A stretch of DNA of 8,786 bases from an uncultured Oscillospiraceae bacterium (GTDB lineage Bacteria > Bacillota > Clostridia > Oscillospirales > Ruminococcaceae), in the NCBI GenBank assembly GCA_934527255.1, contig CAKTAM010000078.1, positions 1 through 8,786 of the forward strand, given 5' to 3'. This document shows positions 6,060 to 8,786 of this stretch, one piece after another. Both the position numbers and the translations under genes were made by a program. How positions within the stretch are numbered: position 1 is the stretch's first letter; every line of letters starts with the position of its first letter. Below the pieces are notes generated by a model. The model made no database searches, was not told the origin of the DNA, and saw only the letters and a program-made list of their open reading frames with translations.

Positions 6060-7562
6060 ATGGAAACGACCGGCATTCACAAGCTTTCTGTCCGCCCGCG
6101 CATCGGCCTGTACACCTGCGGTCTGCACGCCTACTGGGCGCAGTTTCCCGGCCTGCACGACCGGCTGATCGGCTACGGCGCTTTTCTGGAAAAGCGCATG
6201 GCAGAAAACGCCGAGGTGTTCAACTTCGGTCTGGTAGATACCGAGATCGCCGCCCGCGCCGCCGGAGAATGGTTCAGCGCGCACAATGTCGACCTGATCT
6301 TCTGCCACTGCGGCACCTATGTCACCAGCGCCTGCGTGCTGCCGGTGCACCAGCTGTGCAGCGCACCCGTCGTGGTGCTGAACCTGCAGCCCGCCACCCG
6401 CATCAACTATGAAAAAACCGATACCGGCGAATGGCTGGCCCAGTGCTGCGCCTGCGTCATCCCGGAGATTTCCAACGCGTTCCAGCGGGCCGGTATTCCC
6501 TTCCGTTGTGTCAGCGGCCTGCTGGGCCTGCCCGAAAGCCCCGCCATCGCCATTGCCGACGAGGCCACTGCCGCCCTGCCGCAGGCACGCCGCGCCTGGG
6601 CCGAGATCAACGACTGGATCCGCGCCGCCGGGGTTCGTGCCTCGCTGCGTCACAGCCGGTTTGGGTTTCTGGGCGGCAACTACAGCGGCATGCTGGATCT
6701 GTACAGCGATTTCACCATGCTGTCTGCCCAGACCGGTATGCATGTGGAAATTCTGGAGATGTGCGACCTTGACCGCTGCCTGAAGGCCGTGACCGACGAG
6801 GAGGTGCGGCAGAAGCTGGCGGAGATCCACGCCATGTTTGAGATCAGCGGCGACTCGCCGTCTGACCCCCGCGTCAAAAAGCCCACGCAGGAGCAGCTGG
6901 CCTGGTCGGCCCGCGTGGCCGCAGCGCAGTTCCGACTGGTAAAGGAATATCAGCTGGATGCGCTGGCCTATTATTACCACAGCAGTGAGGGTAACCCCTA
7001 TGAGGCACTGCAAAGCGGCTTTATCGTCGGTCACTCGCTGCTGACGGCGCAGGGCGTGCCCTGTGCGGGCGAGGCCGACCTGAAAACGGCGCTGGCCATG
7101 AAGATCTGCGACCTGCTGCAGGCAGGCGGCAGCTTCTGCGAGATCGTCGCGACCGATTATGTCGACGGCACCATCCTCATCGGGCACGACGGCCCGTTCC
7201 ACATCGGCATTTCCGACAAGCGGCCCATACTGCGCGGGCTGGGCGTTTACCACGGCAAGCGCGGCGCGGGCGTCTCGGTCGAGGCCAAGGTCAAGCCCGG
7301 CCCCATTACCACCCTCAATGTCACCCAGACGGCCGACGGCCGCCTGAAACTGATCGTCAGCGAAGCCGAGGCTACGGACGGCCCCATCATGACCATCGGC
7401 AACACACAGACCCCCGCCCGTTTTTGCACCGACCCGGACAGCTATATGCAGCGCTGGTTTGCCGAAGCACCCACCCACCACTGCGCACTGGCCACCGGCC
7501 ACATTGCCGGTGTACTGCAGAAGCTGGGCGAGCTGCTGGCCCTTCCCACCGTCACGCTGTAA
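6060..7562 (+). CDS. L-arabinose isomerase-like (fucose/arabinose isomerase superfamily) sugar isomerase
   Basis: The 500-residue protein is an aldose-ketose isomerase of the AraA/FucI superfamily, and 500 residues is the usual AraA length. Expected E. coli AraA metal ligands (Glu306, Glu333, His350, His450) appear matched by Glu338 in GEADLKTALAMKI, Glu361 in GGSFCE, His376 in LIGHDG and His474 in THHCAL. The N-terminal half carries substrate-domain motifs such as FCHCGTYVTS (81-90) and FGFLGGNYSGMLDLYSDF (201-218). The cofactor is expected to be Mn2+ and the location cytosolic. The ATG at 6060 follows AAAGGAG at usual spacing; an upstream in-frame ATG at 5979 would lie right at the predicted transcription start and is rejected. 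An AraC-type regulator diverges from it and a broken GH95 fucosidase/galactosidase follows. The sugar may therefore be L-fucose, L-galactose, L-arabinose or a relative; specificity cannot be called. No kinase, aldolase or transporter is in the window. Confidence 0.85.
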   Translation: METTGIHKLSVRPRIGLYTCGLHAYWAQFPGLHDRLIGYGAFLEKRMAENAEVFNFGLVDTEIAARAAGEWFSAHNVDLIFCHCGTYVTSACVLPVHQLCSAPVVVLNLQPATRINYEKTDTGEWLAQCCACVIPEISNAFQRAGIPFRCVSGLLGLPESPAIAIADEATAALPQARRAWAEINDWIRAAGVRASLRHSRFGFLGGNYSGMLDLYSDFTMLSAQTGMHVEILEMCDLDRCLKAVTDEEVRQKLAEIHAMFEISGDSPSDPRVKKPTQEQLAWSARVAAAQFRLVKEYQLDALAYYYHSSEGNPYEALQSGFIVGHSLLTAQGVPCAGEADLKTALAMKICDLLQAGGSFCEIVATDYVDGTILIGHDGPFHIGISDKRPILRGLGVYHGKRGAGVSVEAKVKPGPITTLNVTQTADGRLKLIVSEAEATDGPIMTIGNTQTPARFCTDPDSYMQRWFAEAPTHHCALATGHIAGVLQKLGELLALPTVTL

Positions 7563-7698
7563 GGCCGCGCGCCGCAGCCGCAGCATTTTTTACCGGTCTT
7601 TTTCCGGCGGCCCGCTGCCGACCGTTCCCGCGCGGCCGTTATGCTTTTCCGCTCTTGTTCGCCCCGGCGGACGGTTCGCCTGTTTTCCTTTACGGGCG
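7563..7698. other. Intergenic gap between isomerase and GH95 remnant
   Basis: These 136 bp hold no clear gene, promoter, terminator or ribosome binding site. T runs at 7586-7591 and 7599-7603 are not preceded by a convincing stem. The missing ribosome binding site before the GH95 remnant fits its loss of function. Confidence 0.4.
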
Positions 7699-8489
7699 AT
7701 GTCCGTTATGCCTGTTCTCTGGTATTGGGAGCCCGCCGCCGACTGGGAGCATGCGCTTCCTTTGGGCAACGGCTTTCTGGGGGCCATGTGCTTTGGCGGC
7801 GCCCTGCAGGATCGCTGGTCCCTCAACGATGGCACCGTTTATTCCGGTGGCTTTATCGACCTCATCAACCCGGACGCGGCAGACGGCATTCAGACCGTCC
7901 GCCGACTGCTGGCCGAGGGCCGCCTTGCCGAGGCGGAGGAAACGGCCGAGGAGGCCGTCATGTCCACCCCAGAGGGCGAGCGCGCCTATGAGCCCCTGTG
8001 CGAGCTGATCGCCCAGTTCAAAACGCCGCGGCATCCGCGGTATCTGCCGCCCATACAGACGCTGTGGCTGGACGGCCGCATCCGGGAATGGCTGAGCCCT
8101 GACAAAGTCGAAGCGAAGCCAGGCCACAGGCATATTTCATACCTGTTTTCCCTGTACCCCGGCAAGCAGATCACCGCCGCCAGCCCCGCCGTGCTGACCG
8201 CCGCGCACAAAACGCTGGAGCTTCGGCTGGCCAACGGCGGCGGCCAAACCGGCTGGAGTCACACTTGAATCATCCATTTCTGGGCCCGACTACTGGATGG
8301 CCGCAGCGCCGTGGAAAACGTCCGTCTGCTGCTTGCCCGCGGCGGCTATACGGTCGTCTTACCTGGAGGGATGGCAGGCTGACCGAGGCCGTGGTCACGG
8401 CCGACCGGACGGGTACGCTTTGCCTTGCCGATAGGCGGCGGCTGCCGCACGGCCGCGGCGAACGTCTGGTGCTTTCCGCACCCGTGTAA
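7699..8489 (+). pseudogene. GH95 glycoside hydrolase (alpha-L-fucosidase/alpha-L-galactosidase family) pseudogene
   Basis: The pieces match GH95 in order but make up only about a third of the usual 750-800 residues. The N-terminal beta-domain start is clear (WYWEPAADWEHALPLGNGFLG, then LNDGTVYSGG and TPEGERAYEPL). After about 8024 the frame jumps to the late catalytic (alpha/alpha)6 region: LPPIQTLW, EAKPGHRHISYLFSLYPGKQI and LANGGGQTGWSHT. A TGA at 8266-8268 stands where the family has Trp in the GWSxxWIINFWARL motif; the same frame continues past it as IIHFWARLLDGRSAVENVRLLLA. A second deletion near 8335-8345 joins this to RGGYTV. One base is then missing near 8356, after which LTWRDGRLTEAVVTA and the C-terminal domain follow in another frame to the TAA at 8489. 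The segments expected to hold the catalytic Asn, Glu and Asp are absent, so no active enzyme can be made. It once fitted the sugar locus with the isomerase. No good ribosome binding site remains before the ATGs at 7699 or 7708. Confidence 0.88.
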
Positions 8490-8602
8490 ATATGCCTTGC
8501 ACCGCGCTTGCCGTTGATGGGGCCGGGCCGCAAAGCCCCCGCTCGGTGTTCGGTGACAGAAAACGGCCAAAGCAACAGCCACTGCAAAGATCGCTTTCCC
8601 CT

Positions 8603-8625
8603 GCCAAAAAGCAAGTTGGCTTTTT
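8603..8625 (+). terminator. Weak hairpin followed by T run, upstream partner of the main terminator
   Basis: GCCAA (8603-8607) and TTGGC (8616-8620) form a 5-bp stem with an 8-nt loop, directly followed by five T (8621-8625). On its own it is a weak terminator; together with the next hairpin it may form a tandem pair. Confidence 0.4.
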
Positions 8626-8630
8626 CATCC

Positions 8631-8674
8631 AAACAGCCGGGACGCTACTGCAAGCAGCCTCCCGGCTGTTTTTT
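8631..8674 (+). terminator. Rho-independent terminator downstream of the GH95 remnant
   Basis: A perfect 12-bp stem (AAACAGCCGGGA at 8631-8642 with its complement at 8660-8671) encloses a 17-nt loop, and six T follow at 8669-8674. It probably ended the isomerase-GH95 transcript before the glycosidase decayed. Confidence 0.85.
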
Positions 8675-8736
8675 GGCGTTTTCCAAATGGCCGCCTGTGA
8701 AAATTTTTCAAAAAAGCGCGGCCGTGCCAAAAGCCC

Positions 8737-8765
8737 TGTGCAATTTTCTGCGAATATGCTATAAT
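8737..8765 (+). promoter_or_regulatory. Extended -10 sigma-A promoter reading out of the window
   Basis: TGC directly precedes a perfect TATAAT (8760-8765), giving an extended -10. The hexamer 17 bp upstream (TGTGCA, 8737-8742) is a weak -35, which an extended -10 can tolerate. Transcription would start near 8772 for a gene beyond the right edge. Confidence 0.6.
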
Positions 8766-8786
8766 AGACTTCAGCGGCCGTGCCCC

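Larger units (their letters stand above)
8490..8786. other. Gene-free stretch with terminators and an outgoing promoter
   Basis: No protein-like frame or structured RNA is recognised in these 297 bp. The stretch holds a weak and a strong terminator hairpin (8603-8625, 8631-8674) and an extended -10 promoter (8757-8765) reading towards the right edge. Confidence 0.5.

Noticed and set aside
5982..7586. A 534-codon open frame on the minus strand, fully antisense to the isomerase
   Set aside because: It matches no known family pattern and is explained by low stop frequency opposite GC-biased codons. The isomerase with its metal ligands is the real gene.
7563..7637. GGCCGCGCG and its complement (7563-7571, 7629-7637) as a terminator or structured RNA
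   Set aside because: The arms are 57 nt apart and only 9 bp long in GC-rich DNA, with no T run after the second arm. Chance pairing is likely.
8266..8268. TGA at a conserved Trp position as possible stop-codon recoding (TGA read as Trp)
   Set aside because: Several intact genes here, including the PII-like protein, antiporter, SGNH hydrolase and regulator, end at TGA, and the same gene has further deletions and a frameshift. Pseudogene decay is the simpler explanation.
8340..8370. Possible programmed frameshift in the GH95 remnant
   Set aside because: There is no slippery heptamer with a downstream structure, and the catalytic segments are missing anyway.

Overview
The window looks like a chromosomal piece of a high-GC, strictly anaerobic gut Bacillota, most plausibly an Oscillospiraceae/Ruminococcaceae relative of Faecalibacterium, Gemmiger or Subdoligranulum. 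This placement is inferred from GC-rich third codon positions, AGGAGG-type ribosome binding sites, standard sigma-A promoters and the protein families present. No 16S rRNA or other phylogenetic marker is in view.

Layout. (a) 1-3200: a minus-strand operon transcribed leftwards from a near-consensus promoter (TTGACG-N17-TATACT, 3172-3200). Its genes are a HAD phosphatase (3142-2474), an SGNH/GDSL esterase (2413-1742) and a fumarate reductase/NadB-like flavoprotein (1706 to beyond the left edge). (b) 3201-4914: a divergent plus-strand operon made of a small PII-like protein (3321-3659) and a CPA2-type cation:proton antiporter (3656-4846). The two are coupled by an ATGA overlap, and a strong hairpin (4875-4914) separates them from the next, converging gene. 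The promoter of this pair carries two 14-bp direct repeats exactly 20 bp apart. (c) 4964-5878: an AraC-family regulator on the minus strand. It is divergent from (d) 6060-7562, an L-arabinose isomerase-like sugar isomerase with all four expected metal ligands. Their shared intergenic region has overlapping promoters and three copies of a 10-bp motif, two of them 21 bp apart, as expected for an AraC-type operator. (e) 7699-8489: a wrecked GH95 (alpha-L-fucosidase/alpha-L-galactosidase) gene with two large deletions, a Trp-to-TGA nonsense codon and a frameshift. (f) 8490-8786: no gene. It holds one weak and one strong terminator and an extended -10 promoter pointing out of the right edge.

How the genes may work together. 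The AraC regulator, isomerase and GH95 remnant read as a deoxy- or pentose-sugar utilisation locus that has lost its glycosidase. The regulator probably activates the isomerase promoter, which has a good -10 but a poor -35, and may repress its own gene. The PII-like/antiporter pair reads as an ion-homeostasis module in which a small trimeric ligand sensor could gate or regulate the antiporter. This is the most system-like novelty in the window. The flavoprotein operon has no clear single pathway.
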